In this document: in pieces, positions 20,801 through 34,597 of the stretch
How the letters are laid out: every line of letters starts with the position of its first letter
How positions within the stretch are numbered: position 1 is the stretch's first letter
Origin: Terebella lapidaria
Lineage: Eukaryota; Annelida; Polychaeta; Terebellida; Terebellidae
Assembly (NCBI GenBank): GCA_949152475.1
Contig: OX424562.1
Location: 4,464,001 to 4,528,000, forward strand
Length of the DNA: 64,000 nucleotides
Direction of reading: 5' to 3'
The notes under the pieces: generated by a model
The model's input: the letters and a program-made list of their open reading frames with translations, nothing else
What the model was told of the DNA's origin: nothing
Databases searched by the model: none
Program-made: the position numbers and the translations under genes

Positions 20801-23800
20801 TCAAATATATTCATGCTTACCACGCAATGCCCAATACGTTGAGGGATAAAACTAGCATAGTGGTTAGGCTGGGATTTTTTTTTAGGAAGGTGTTATGGAC
20901 CGTCAAAGTAAGATCATTTAACATTGAGTTGAATGGCCAATATAATTAATATACTGTAGCCTTAACTGGTTACACAATTTTCACTCTGCGTGGCCTGGGA
21001 GCGCAAAAAATGTCATAATTTGTTTGACTAGGTAACAGTTGAAGGTTCCCGACCTAATTCAATGTTCATTTGCCGTGTTTTGTGTGGTTAAGGAGGAAAT
21101 TGTGGAATACACATAAATCACATGGTCGGTCGGCATACAAAAAATGTTCTAACTATCCTCAGCAGCTAAATTATGACTTGAATTTCAATTTGTGTGCACA
21201 ATATTAACGATACTGATCCATTTCAATAGCTTAGCCTTCTACAGGTGTCAGGGACTAGGAAATTTTCACCACCGGTCCAGATCACAAGTGAGGTCGGCCC
21301 TATGCCGAGCGCACGCTTATCATAAGCAGCCCCCCTGACCCTCACATCATTCTAGAGACACAAGGTTGCATGCAATTAATAACCCCTTGATATTCTTGAC
21401 TCTCTAAATAAATTATTAGTGGTTTGTTACGTTTCACATGGGTTCTATAGATAATTTTCCGTTTTTAGTGTGATAAATTCACGGTTTTCTTTAATCTTAC
21501 TTTACTAAATAATCCAAACTGCCATTGAATTATACCAACGATTGGGTCTTGGTGCTAATTGCACTTATATTCTATACTTATTTTGAAATTTTCAAGGCTT
21601 TTGCATGAAAACTCAATGAGTTTTCAACAATTTCAATTCTAAGAATTTGGCAGACTGGCAAATCCCAGCACATGTAGCATATGTATTAAATGGGCTGAAA
21701 CAGAGAATTGAACCGGGATATCAGGTTTATATTTCGTTTCACAATTGCATACATATAAGACTACCTACTGACAAAATATAATTCATATATCTCAGAAACG
21801 CCTATATATTAAGGGCAGTGTTCAGTAATTCGCTCAGCCAATCAGCGAGCGTTCACCTCACTTAGGCAATTTAAAGGGAAACTGTTGTTAAACATCGCCT
21901 CATATATTTTTTTAGGCCCGACTTCTGGACGAGTGTATATTCACCTGAAAGAACGCAGTGCTGGGAAATAATGACCCGGTTTTCAAGGCAGTATCTTGTT
22001 GGCGTTCTTCTCAGGTGCTGGGGAATCAAAGGGGTTTTGCATGGGCATCAGTACCCATAATTTGGGGTATTTTCACCCCGGGTCCATTCAAGGCAGAATA
22101 GCGAAAAATCCCATGTGTCGTCAAATATATTCATGCTTACCACGCAATGCCCAATACGTTGAGGGATAAAACTAGCATAGTGGTTAGGCTGGGATTTTTT
22201 TTTAGGAAGGTGTTATGGACCGTCAAAGTAAGATCATTTAACATTGAGTTGAATGGCCAATATAATTAATATACTGTAGCCTTAACTGGTTACACAATTT
22301 TCACTCTGCGTGGCCTGGGAGCGCAAAAAATGTCATAATTTGTTTGACTAGGTAACAGTTGAAGGTTCCCGACCTAATTCAATGTTCATTTGCCGTGTTT
22401 TGTGTGGTTAAGGAGGAAATTGTGGAATACACATAAATCACATGGTCGGTCGGCATACAAAAAATGTTCTAACTATCCTCAGCAGCTAAATTATGACTTG
22501 AATTTCAATTTGTGTGCACAATATTAACGATACTGATCCATTTCAATAGCTTAGCCTTCTACAGGTGTCAGGGACTAGGAAATTTTCACCACCGGTCCAG
22601 ATCACAAGAAGTGAGGTCGGCCCTATGCCGAGCGCACGCTTATCATAAGCAGCCCCCCTGACCCTCACATCATTCTAGAGACACAAGGTTGCATGCAATT
22701 AATAACCCCTTGATATTCTTGACTCTCTAAATAAATTATTAGTGGTTTGTTACGTTTCACATGGGTTCTATAGATAATTTTCCGTTTTTAGTGTGATAAA
22801 TTCACGGTTTTCTTTAATCTTACTTTACTAAATAATCCAAACTGCCATTGAATTATACCAACGATTGGGTCTTGGTGCTAATTGCACTTATATTCTATAC
22901 TTATTTTGAAATTTTCAAGGCTTTTGCATGAAAACTCAATGAGTTTTCAACAATTTCAATTCTAAGAATTTGGCAGACTGGCAAATCCCAGCACATGTAG
23001 CATATGTATTAAATGGGCTGAAACAGAGAATTGAACCGGGATATCAGGTTTATATTTCGTTTCACAATTGCATACATATAAGACTACCTACTGACAAAAT
23101 ATAATTCATATATCTCAGAAACGCCTATATATTAAGGGCAGTGTTCAGTAATTCGCTCAGCCAATCAGCGAGCGTTCACCTCACTTAGGCAATTTAAAGG
23201 GAAACTGTTGTTAAACATCGCCTCATATATTTTTTTAGGCCCGACTTCTGGACGAGTGTATATTCACCTGAAAGAACGCAGTGCTGGGAAATAATGACCC
23301 GGTTTTCAAGGCAGTATCTTGTTGGCGTTCTTCTCAGGTGCTGGGGAATCAAAGGGGTTTTGCATGGGCATCAGTACCCATAATTTGGGGTATTTTCACC
23401 CCGGGTCCATTCAAGGCAGAATAGCGAAAAATCCCATGTGTCGTCAAATATATTCATGCTTACCACGCAATGCCCAATACGTTGAGGGATAAAACTAGCA
23501 TAGTGGTTAGGCTGGGATTTTTTTTTAGGAAGGTGTTATGGACCGTCAAAGTAAGATCATTTAACATTGAGTTGAATGGCCAATATAATTAATATACTGT
23601 AGCCTTAACTGGTTACACAATTTTCACTCTGCGTGGCCTGGGAGCGCAAAAAATGTCATAATTTGTTTGACTAGGTAACAGTTGAAGGTTCCCGACCTAA
23701 TTCAATGTTCATTTGCCGTGTTTTGTGTGGTTAAGGAGGAAATTGTGGAATACACATAAATCACATGGTCGGTCGGCATACAAAAAATGTTCTAACTATC

Positions 23801-26800
23801 CTCAGCAGCTAAATTATGACTTGAATTTCAATTTGTGTGCACAATATTAACGATACTGATCCATTTCAATAGCTTAGCCTTCTACAGGTGTCAGGGACTA
23901 GGAAATTTTCACCACCGGTCCAGATCACAAGAAGTGAGGTCGGCCCTATGCCGAGCGCACGCTTATCATAAGCAGCCCCCCTGACCCTCACATCATTCTA
24001 GAGACACAAGGTTGCATGCAATTAATAACCCCTTGATATTCTTGACTCTCTAAATAAATTATTAGTGGTTTGTTACGTTTCATATGGGTTCTATAGATAA
24101 TTTTCCGTTTTTAGTGTGATAAATTCACGGTTTTCTTTAATCTTACTTTACTAAATAATCCAAACTGCCATTGAATTATACCAACGATTGGGTCTTGGTG
24201 CTAATTGCACTTATATTCTATACTTATTTTGAAATTTTCAAGGCTTTTGCATGAAAACTCAATGAGTTTTCAACAATTTCAATTCTAAGAATTTGGCAGA
24301 CTGGCAAATCCCAGCACATGTAGCATATGTATTAAATGGGCTGAAACAGAGAATTGAACCGGGATATCAGGTTTATATTTCGTTTCACAATTGCATACAT
24401 ATAAGACTACCTACTGACAAAATATAATTCATATATCTCAGAAACGCCTATATATTAAGGGCAGTGTTCAGTAATTCGCTCAGCCAATCAGCGAGCGTTC
24501 ACCTCACTTAGGCAATTTAAAGGGAAACTGCTGTTAAACATCGCCTCATATATTTTTTTAGGCCCGACTTCTGGACGAGTGTATATTCACCTGAAAGAAC
24601 GCAGTGCTGGGAAATAATGACCCGGTTTTCAAGGCAGTATCTTGTTGGCGTTCTTCTCAGGTGCTGGGGAATCAAAGGGGTTTTGCATGGGCATCAGTAC
24701 CCATAATTTGGGGTATTTTCACCCCGGGTCCATTCAAGGCAGAATAGCGAAAAATCCCATGTGTCGTCAAATATATTCATGCTTACCACGCAATGCCCAA
24801 TACGTTGAGGGATAAAACTAGCATAGTGGTTAGGCTGGGATTTTTTTTTAGGAAGGTGTTATGGACCGTCAAAGTAAGATCATTTAACATTGAGTTGAAT
24901 GGCCAATATAATTAATATACTGTAGCCTTAACTGGTTACACAATTTTCACTCTGCGTGGCCTGGGAGCGCAAAAAATGTCATAATTTGTTTGACTAGGTA
25001 ACAGTTGAAGGTTCCCGACCTAATTCAATGTTCATTTGCCGTGTTTTGTGTGGTTAAGGAGGAAATTGTGGAATACACATAAATCACATGGTCGGTCGGC
25101 ATACAAAAAATGTTCTAACTATCCTCAGCAGCTAAATTATGACTTGAATTTCAATTTGTGTGCACAATATTAACGATACTGATCCATTTCAATAGCTTAG
25201 CCTTCTACAGGTGTCAGGGACTAGGAAATTTTCACCACCGGTCCAGATCACAAGTGAGGTCGGCCCTATGCCGAGCGCACGCTTATCATAAGCAGCCCCC
25301 CTGACCCTCACATCATTCTAGAGACACAAGGTTGCATGCAATTAATAACCCCTTGATATTCTTGACTCTCTAAATAAATTATTAGTGGTTTGTTACGTTT
25401 CACATGGGTTCTATAGATAATTTTCCGTTTTTAGTGTGATAAATTCACGGTTTTCTTTAATCTTACTTTACTAAATAATCCAAACTGCCATTGAATTATA
25501 CCAACGATTGGGTCTTGGTGCTAATTGCACTTATATTCTATACTTATTTTGAAATTTTCAAGGCTTTTGCATGAAAACTCAATGAGTTTTCAACAATTTC
25601 AATTCTAAGAATTTGGCAGACTGGCAAATCCCAGCACATGTAGCATATGTATTAAATGGGCTGAAACAGAGAATTGAACCGGGATATCAGGTTTATATTT
25701 CGTTTCACAATTGCATACATATAAGACTACCTACTGACAAAATATAATTCATATATCTCAGAAACGCCTATATATTAAGGGCAGTGTTCAGTAATTCGCT
25801 CAGCCAATCAGCGAGCGTTCACCTCACTTAGGCAATTTAAAGGGAAACTGTTGTTAAACATCGCCTCATATATTTTTTTAGGCCCGACTTCTGGACGAGT
25901 GTATATTCACCTGAAAGAACGCAGTGCTGGGAAATAATGACCCGGTTTTCAAGGCAGTATCTTGTTGGCGTTCTTCTCAGGTGCTGGGGAATCAAAGGGG
26001 TTTTGCATGGGCATCAGTACCCATAATTTGGGGTATTTTCACCCCGGGTCCATTCAAGGCAGAATAGCGAAAAATCCCATGTGTCGTCAAATATATTCAT
26101 GCTTACCACGCAATGCCCAATACGTTGAGGGATAAAACTAGCATAGTGGTTAGGCTGGGATTTTTTTTTAGGAAGGTGTTATGGACCGTCAAAGTAAGAT
26201 CATTTAACATTGAGTTGAATGGCCAATATAATTAATATACTGTAGCCTTAACTGGTTACACAATTTTCACTCTGCGTGGCCTGGGAGCGCAAAAAATGTC
26301 ATAATTTGTTTGACTAGGTAACAGTTGAAGGTTCCCGACCTAATTCAATGTTCATTTGCCGTGTTTTGTGTGGTTAAGGAGGAAATTGTGGAATACACAT
26401 AAATCACATGGTCGGTCGGCATACAAAAAATGTTCTAACTATCCTCAGCAGCTAAATTATGACTTGAATTTCAATTTGTGTGCACAATATTAACGATACT
26501 GATCCATTTCAATAGCTTAGCCTTCTACAGGTGTCAGGGACTAGGAAATTTTCACCACCGGTCCAGATCACAAGAAGTGAGGTCGGCCCTATGCCGAGCG
26601 CACGCTTATCATAAGCAGCCCCCCTGACCCTCACATCATTCTAGAGACACAAGGTTGCATGCAATTAATAACCCCTTGATATTCTTGACTCTCTAAATAA
26701 ATTATTAGTGGTTTGTTACGTTTCACATGGGTTCTATAGATAATTTTCCGTTTTTAGTGTGATAAATTCACGGTTTTCTTTAATCTTACTTTACTAAATA

Positions 26801-29800
26801 ATCCAAACTGCCATTGAATTATACCAACGATTGGGTCTTGGTGCTAATTGCACTTATATTCTATACTTATTTTGAAATTTTCAAGGCTTTTGCATGAAAA
26901 CTCAATGAGTTTTCAACAATTTCAATTCTAAGAATTTGGCAGACTGGCAAATCCCAGCACATGTAGCATATGTATTAAATGGGCTGAAACAGAGAATTGA
27001 ACCGGGATATCAGGTTTATATTTCGTTTCACAATTGCATACATATAAGACTACCTACTGACAAAATATAATTCATATATCTCAGAAACGCCTATATATTA
27101 AGGGCAGTGTTCAGTAATTCGCTCAGCCAATCAGCGAGCGTTCACCTCACTTAGGCAATTTAAAGGGAAACTGTTGTTAAACATCGCCTCATATATTTTT
27201 TTAGGCCCGACTTCTGGACGAGTGTATATTCACCTGAAAGAACGCAGTGCTGGGAAATAATGACCCGGTTTTCAAGGCAGTATCTTGTTGGCGTTCTTCT
27301 CAGGTGCTGGGGAATCAAAGGGGTTTTGCATGGGCATCAGTACCCATAATTTGGGGTATTTTCACCCCGGGTCCATTCAAGGCAGAATAGCGAAAAATCC
27401 CATGTGTCGTCAAATATATTCATGCTTACCACGCAATGCCCAATACGTTGAGGGATAAAACTAGCATAGTGGTTAGGCTGGGATTTTTTTTTAGGAAGGT
27501 GTTATGGACCGTCAAAGTAAGATCATTTAACATTGAGTTGAATGGCCAATATAATTAATATACTGTAGCCTTAACTGGTTACACAATTTTCACTCTGCGT
27601 GGCCTGGGAGCGCAAAAAATGTCATAATTTGTTTGACTAGGTAACAGTTGAAGGTTCCCGACCTAATTCAATGTTCATTTGCCGTGTTTTGTGTGGTTAA
27701 GGAGGAAATTGTGGAATACACATAAATCACATGGTCGGTCGGCATACAAAAAATGTTCTAACTATCCTCAGCAGCTAAATTATGACTTGAATTTCAATTT
27801 GTGTGCACAATATTAACGATACTGATCCATTTCAATAGCTTAGCCTTCTACAGGTGTCAGGGACTAGGAAATTTTCACCACCGGTCCAGATCACAAGAAG
27901 TGAGGTCGGCCCTATGCCGAGCGCACGCTTATCATAAGCAGCCCCCCTGACCCTCACATCATTCTAGAGACACAAGGTTGCATGCAATTAATAACCCCTT
28001 GATATTCTTGACTCTCTAAATAAATTATTAGTGGTTTGTTACGTTTCACATGGGTTCTATAGATAATTTTCCGTTTTTAGTGTGATAAATTCACGGTTTT
28101 CTTTAATCTTACTTTACTAAATAATCCAAACTGCCATTGAATTATACCAACGATTGGGTCTTGGTGCTAATTGCACTTATATTCTATACTTATTTTGAAA
28201 TTTTCAAGGCTTTTGCATGAAAACTCAATGAGTTTTCAACAATTTCAATTCTAAGAATTTGGCAGACTGGCAAATCCCAGCACATGTAGCATATGTATTA
28301 AATGGGCTGAAACAGAGAATTGAACCGGGATATCAGGTTTATATTTCGTTTCACAATTGCATACATATAAGACTACCTACTGACAAAATATAATTCATAT
28401 ATCTCAGAAACGCCTATATATTAAGGGCAGTGTTCAGTAATTCGCTCAGCCAATCAGCGAGCGTTCACCTCACTTAGGCAATTTAAAGGGAAACTGTTGT
28501 TAAACATCGCCTCATATATTTTTTTAGGCCCGACTTCTGGACGAGTGTATATTCACCTGAAAGAACGCAGTGCTGGGAAATAATGACCCGGTTTTCAAGG
28601 CAGTATCTTGTTGGCGTTCTTCTCAGGTGCTGGGGAATCAAAGGGGTTTTGCATGGGCATCAGTACCCATAATTTGGGGTATTTTCACCCCGGGTCCATT
28701 CAAGGCAGAATAGCGAAAAATCCCATGTGTCGTCAAATATATTCATGCTTACCACGCAATGCCCAATACGTTGAGGGATAAAACTAGCATAGTGGTTAGG
28801 CTGGGATTTTTTTTTAGGAAGGTGTTATGGACCGTCAAAGTAAGATCATTTAACATTGAGTTGAATGGCCAATATAATTAATATACTGTAGCCTTAACTG
28901 GTTACACAATTTTCACTCTGCGTGGCCTGGGAGCGCAAAAAATGTCATAATTTGTTTGACTAGGTAACAGTTGAAGGTTCCCGACCTAATTCAATGTTCA
29001 TTTGCCGTGTTTTGTGTGGTTAAGGAGGAAATTGTGGAATACACATAAATCACATGGTCGGTCGGCATACAAAAAATGTTCTAACTATCCTCAGCAGCTA
29101 AATTATGACTTGAATTTCAATTTGTGTGCACAATATTAACGATACTGATCCATTTCAATAGCTTAGCCTTCTACAGGTGTCAGGGACTAGGAAATTTTCA
29201 CCACCGGTCCAGATCACAAGAAGTGAGGTCGGCCCTATGCCGAGCGCACGCTTATCATAAGCAGCCCCCCTGACCCTCACATCATTCTAGAGACACAAGG
29301 TTGCATGCAATTAATAACCCCTTGATATTCTTGACTCTCTAAATAAATTATTAGTGGTTTGTTACGTTTCACATGGGTTCTATAGATAATTTTCCGTTTT
29401 TAGTGTGATAAATTCACGGTTTTCTTTAATCTTACTTTACTAAATAATCCAAACTGCCATTGAATTATACCAACGATTGGGTCTTGGTGCTAATTGCACT
29501 TATATTCTATACTTATTTTGAAATTTTCAAGGCTTTTGCATGAAAACTCAATGAGTTTTCAACAATTTCAATTCTAAGAATTTGGCAGACTGGCAAATCC
29601 CAGCACATGTAGCATATGTATTAAATGGGCTGAAACAGAGAATTGAACCGGGATATCAGGTTTATATTTCGTTTCACAATTGCATACATATAAGACTACC
29701 TACTGACAAAATATAATTCATATATCTCAGAAACGCCTATATATTAAGGGCAGTGTTCAGTAATTCGCTCAGCCAATCAGCGAGCGTTCACCTCACTTAG

Positions 29801-32800
29801 GCAATTTAAAGGGAAACTGTTGTTAAACATCGCCTCATATATTTTTTTAGGCCCGACTTCTGGACGAGTGTATATTCACCTGAAAGAACGCAGTGCTGGG
29901 AAATAATGACCCGGTTTTCAAGGCAGTATCTTGTTGGCGTTCTTCTCAGGTGCTGGGGAATCAAAGGGGTTTTGCATGGGCATCAGTACCCATAATTTGG
30001 GGTATTTTCACCCCGGGTCCATTCAAGGCAGAATAGCGAAAAATCCCATGTGTCGTCAAATATATTCATGCTTACCACGCAATGCCCAATACGTTGAGGG
30101 ATAAAACTAGCATAGTGGTTAGGCTGGGATTTTTTTTTAGGAAGGTGTTATGGACCGTCAAAGTAAGATCATTTAACATTGAGTTGAATGGCCAATATAA
30201 TTAATATACTGTAGCCTTAACTGGTTACACAATTTTCACTCTGCGTGGCCTGGGAGCGCAAAAAATGTCATAATTTGTTTGACTAGGTAACAGTTGAAGG
30301 TTCCCGACCTAATTCAATGTTCATTTGCCGTGTTTTGTGTGGTTAAGGAGGAAATTGTGGAATACACATAAATCACATGGTCGGTCGGCATACAAAAAAT
30401 GTTCTAACTATCCTCAGCAGCTAAATTATGACTTGAATTTCAATTTGTGTGCACAATATTAACGATACTGATCCATTTCAATAGCTTAGCCTTCTACAGG
30501 TGTCAGGGACTAGGAAATTTTCACCACCGGTCCAGATCACAAGAAGTGAGGTCGGCCCTATGCCGAGCGCACGCTTATCATAAGCAGCCCCCCTGACCCT
30601 CACATCATTCTAGAGACACAAGGTTGCATGCAATTAATAACCCCTTGATATTCTTGACTCTCTAAATAAATTATTAGTGGTTTGTTACGTTTCACATGGG
30701 TTCTATAGATAATTTTCCGTTTTTAGTGTGATAAATTCACGGTTTTCTTTAATCTTACTTTACTAAATAATCCAAACTGCCATTGAATTATACCAACGAT
30801 TGGGTCTTGGTGCTAATTGCACTTATATTCTATACTTATTTTGAAATTTTCAAGGCTTTTGCATGAAAACTCAATGAGTTTTCAACAATTTCAATTCTAA
30901 GAATTTGGCAGACTGGCAAATCCCAGCACATGTAGCATATGTATTAAATGGGCTGAAACAGAGAATTGAACCGGGATATCAGGTTTATATTTCGTTTCAC
31001 AATTGCATACATATAAGACTACCTACTGACAAAATATAATTCATATATCTCAGAAACGCCTATATATTAAGGGCAGTGTTCAGTAATTCGCTCAGCCAAT
31101 CAGCGAGCGTTCACCTCACTTAGGCAATTTAAAGGGAAACTGCTGTTAAACATCGCCTCATATATTTTTTTAGGCCCGACTTCTGGACGAGTGTATATTC
31201 ACCTGAAAGAACGCAGTGCTGGGAAATAATGACCCGGTTTTCAAGGCAGTATCTTGTTGGCGTTCTTCTCAGGTGCTGGGGAATCAAAGGGGTTTTGCAT
31301 GGGCATCAGTACCCATAATTTGGGGTATTTTCACCCCGGGTCCATTCAAGGCAGAATAGCGAAAAATCCCATGTGTCGTCAAATATATTCATGCTTACCA
31401 CGCAATGCCCAATACGTTGAGGGATAAAACTAGCATAGTGGTTAGGCTGGGATTTTTTTTTAGGAAGGTGTTATGGACCGTCAAAGTAAGATCATTTAAC
31501 ATTGAGTTGAATGGCCAATATAATTAATATACTGTAGCCTTAACTGGTTACACAATTTTCACTCTGCGTGGCCTGGGAGCGCAAAAAATGTCATAATTTG
31601 TTTGACTAGGTAACAGTTGAAGGTTCCCGACCTAATTCAATGTTCATTTGCCGTGTTTTGTGTGGTTAAGGAGGAAATTGTGGAATACACATAAATCACA
31701 TGGTCGGTCGGCATACAAAAAATGTTCTAACTATCCTCAGCAGCTAAATTATGACTTGAATTTCAATTTGTGTGCACAATATTAACGATACTGATCCATT
31801 TCAATAGCTTAGCCTTCTACAGGTGTCAGGGACTAGGAAATTTTCACCACCGGTCCAGATCACAAGAAGTGAGGTCGGCCCTATGCCGAGCGCACGCTTA
31901 TCATAAGCAGCCCCCCTGACCCTCACATCATTCTAGAGACACAAGGTTGCATGCAATTAATAACCCCTTGATATTCTTGACTCTCTAAATAAATTATTAG
32001 TGGTTTGTTACGTTTCACATGGGTTCTATAGATAATTTTCCGTTTTTAGTGTGATAAATTCACGGTTTTCTTTAATCTTACTTTACTAAATAATCCAAAC
32101 TGCCATTGAATTATACCAACGATTGGGTCTTGGTGCTAATTGCACTTATATTCTATACTTATTTTGAAATTTTCAAGGCTTTTGCATGAAAACTCAATGA
32201 GTTTTCAACAATTTCAATTCTAAGAATTTGGCAGACTGGCAAATCCCAGCACATGTAGCATATGTATTAAATGGGCTGAAACAGAGAATTGAACCGGGAT
32301 ATCAGGTTTATATTTCGTTTCACAATTGCATACATATAAGACTACCTACTGACAAAATATAATTCATATATCTCAGAAACGCCTATATATTAAGGGCAGT
32401 GTTCAGTAATTCGCTCAGCCAATCAGCGAGCGTTCACCTCACTTAGGCAATTTAAAGGGAAACTGTTGTTAAACATCGCCTCATATATTTTTTTAGGCCC
32501 GACTTCTGGACGAGTGTATATTCACCTGAAAGAACGCAGTGCTGGGAAATAATGACCCGGTTTTCAAGGCAGTATCTTGTTGGCGTTCTTCTCAGGTGCT
32601 GAGGAATCAAAGGGGTTTTGCATGGGCATCAGTACCCATAATTTGGGGTATTTTCACCCCGGGTCCATTCAAGGCAGAATAGCGAAAAATCCCATGTGTC
32701 GTCAAATATATTCATGCTTACCACGCAATGCCCAATACGTTGAGGGATAAAACTAGCATAGTGGTTAGGCTTGGATTTTTTTTTAGGAAGGTGTTATGGA

Positions 32801-34188
32801 CCGTCAAAGTAAGATCATTTAACATTGAGTTGAATGGCCAATATAATTAATATACTGTAGCCTTAACTGGTTACACAATTTTCACTCTGCGTGGCCTGGG
32901 AGCGCAAAAAATGTCATAATTTGTTTGACTAGGTAACAGTTGAAGGTTCCCGACCTAATTCAATGTTCATTTGCCGTGTTTTGTGTGGTTAAGGAGGAAA
33001 TTGTGGAATACACATAAATCACATGGTCGGTCGGCATACAAAAAATGTTCTAACTATCCTCAGCAGCTAAATTATGACTTGAATTTCAATTTGTGTGCAC
33101 AATATTAACGATACTGATCCATTTCAATAGCTTAGCCTTCTACAGGTGTCAGGGACTAGGAAATTTTCACCACCGGTCCAGATCACAAGAAGTGAGGTCG
33201 GCCCTATGCCGAGCGCACGCTTATCATAAGCAGCCCCCCTGACCCTCACATCATTCTAGAGACACAAGGTTGCATGCAATTAATAACCCCTTGATATTCT
33301 TGACTCTCTAAATAAATTATTAGTGGTTTGTTACGTTTCACATGGGTTCTATAGATAATTTTCCGTTTTTAGTGGGATAAATTCACGGTTTTCTTTAATC
33401 TTACTTTACTAAATAATCCAAACTGCCATTGAATTATACCAACGATTGGGTCTTGGTGCTAATTGCACTTATATTCTATACTTATTTTGAAATTTTCAAG
33501 GCTTTTGCATGAAAACTCAATGAGTTTTCAACAATTTCAATTCTAAGAATTTGGCAGACTGGCAAATCCCAGCACATGTAGCATATGTATTAAATGGGCT
33601 GAAACAGAGAATTGAACCGGGATATCAGGTTTATATTTCGTTTCACAATTGCATACATATAAGACTACCTACTGACAAAATATAATTCATATATCTCAGA
33701 AACGCCTATATATTAAGGGCAGTGTTCAGTAATTCGCTCAGCCAATCAGCGAGCGTTCACCTCACTTAGGCAATTTAAAGGGAAACTGTTGTTAAACATC
33801 GCCTCATATATTTTTTTAGGCCCGACTTCTGGACGAGTGTATATTCACCTGAAAGAACGCAGTGCTGGGAAATAATGACCCGGTTTTCAAGGCAGTATCT
33901 TGTTGGCGTTCTTCTCAGGTGCTGGGGAATCAAAGGGGTTTTGCATGGGCATCAGTACCCATAATTTGGGGTATTTTCACCCCGGGTCCATTCAAGGCAG
34001 AATAGCGAAAAATCCCATGTGTCGTCAAATATATTCATGCTTACCACGCAATGCCCAATACGTTGAGGGATAAAACTAGCATAGTGGTTAGGCTGGGATT
34101 TTTTTTTAGGAAGGTGTTATGGACCGTCAAAGTAAGATCATTTAACATTGAGTTGAATGGCCAATATAATTAATATACTGTAGCCTTA

Positions 34189-34543
34189 TTGCGTTCCCTC
34201 GCATTCTGGATCGCGTTCCCTCGCATTGTGCTGACGCCAATGACTTCTGAGAAGGTTATTCTACAAGATCGCGAGGGAACGCGATCCGGAATGCGAGGGA
34301 ACGCGATTTTATCGCGAGGGAACGCGATAATATCGCGAGGGAACGCGATCTGGATTGCGAGGGAACGCAATAAGATCGCGAGGGAACGCGATCCGGATTG
34401 CGAGGGAACGCAATAAGATCGCGAGGGAACGCGATCCGGATTGCGAGGGAACGCGATAAGATCGCGAGGGAACGCGATCCGGATTGCGAGGGAACGCGAT
34501 AATATTGCGAGGGAACGCAATATTATTGCGAGGGAACGCAATA
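34189..34543 (-). repeat. FB-B inner left-arm units, loop and right arm
   Basis: 34,189-34,227 holds two units in the left-arm direction. 34,228-34,265 is the unique loop (gtgctgacgccaatgacttc...). 34,266-34,543 holds 13 units in inverse orientation, core GCGAGGGAACGC. This shows that the array interrupts the left arm instead of lying in the loop. A 133-codon minus-strand frame over this stretch is minisatellite translated into RSLAI/AFPR repeats. Confidence 0.85.
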
Positions 34544-34597
34544 ACCGTATGTCAAAAAATATTTCTTCCATGTCCTTTCAGCGGCTCCGTACTATCG

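Larger units (their letters stand above)
16526..34185 (+). repeat. 17.66-kb satellite array, (E-TTA-S-TTA)x13-E
   Basis: Thirteen complete monomers plus a 14th partial one. Counting from TTA, monomers start at 16523, 17846, 19166, 20489, 21809, 23132, 24455, 25775, 27098, 28421, 29744, 31067, 32390 and 33713. Period is 1,323 bp, or 1,320 bp in monomers 2, 4 and 7. Each monomer is a 470-bp segment E (AGGGCAGTG...CTGTAGCC), TTA, an ~847-bp segment S, and TTA. The block begins with E and ends exactly at the end of E. It sits inside the FB-B minisatellite at gatc-TTA-ttgcg, with TTA duplicated at both edges (16,523-16,525 and 34,186-34,188). No reading frame of 60 codons exists across it. Only about six variable positions were seen in the whole array. 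Confidence 0.9.
16264..34591. mobile_element. FB-B: 18.3-kb foldback element carrying a satellite array
   Basis: The terminal inverted repeats pair over about 65 bp before reaching the minisatellite; both ends read tacggagcc outermost and gacatggaagaaatattttt inside (16,264 onward and the complement ending at 34,591). The target duplication CTATCG is exact (16,258-16,263 and 34,592-34,597). The arms are GCGTTCCCTCGC minisatellites: 12 units on the left if the two units at 34,189-34,227 are counted, 13 on the right. A 38-bp unique loop lies at 34,228-34,265. Without the array it would be about 660 bp. It encodes nothing recognisable, so transposition would need a transposase from elsewhere. 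Confidence 0.85.
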
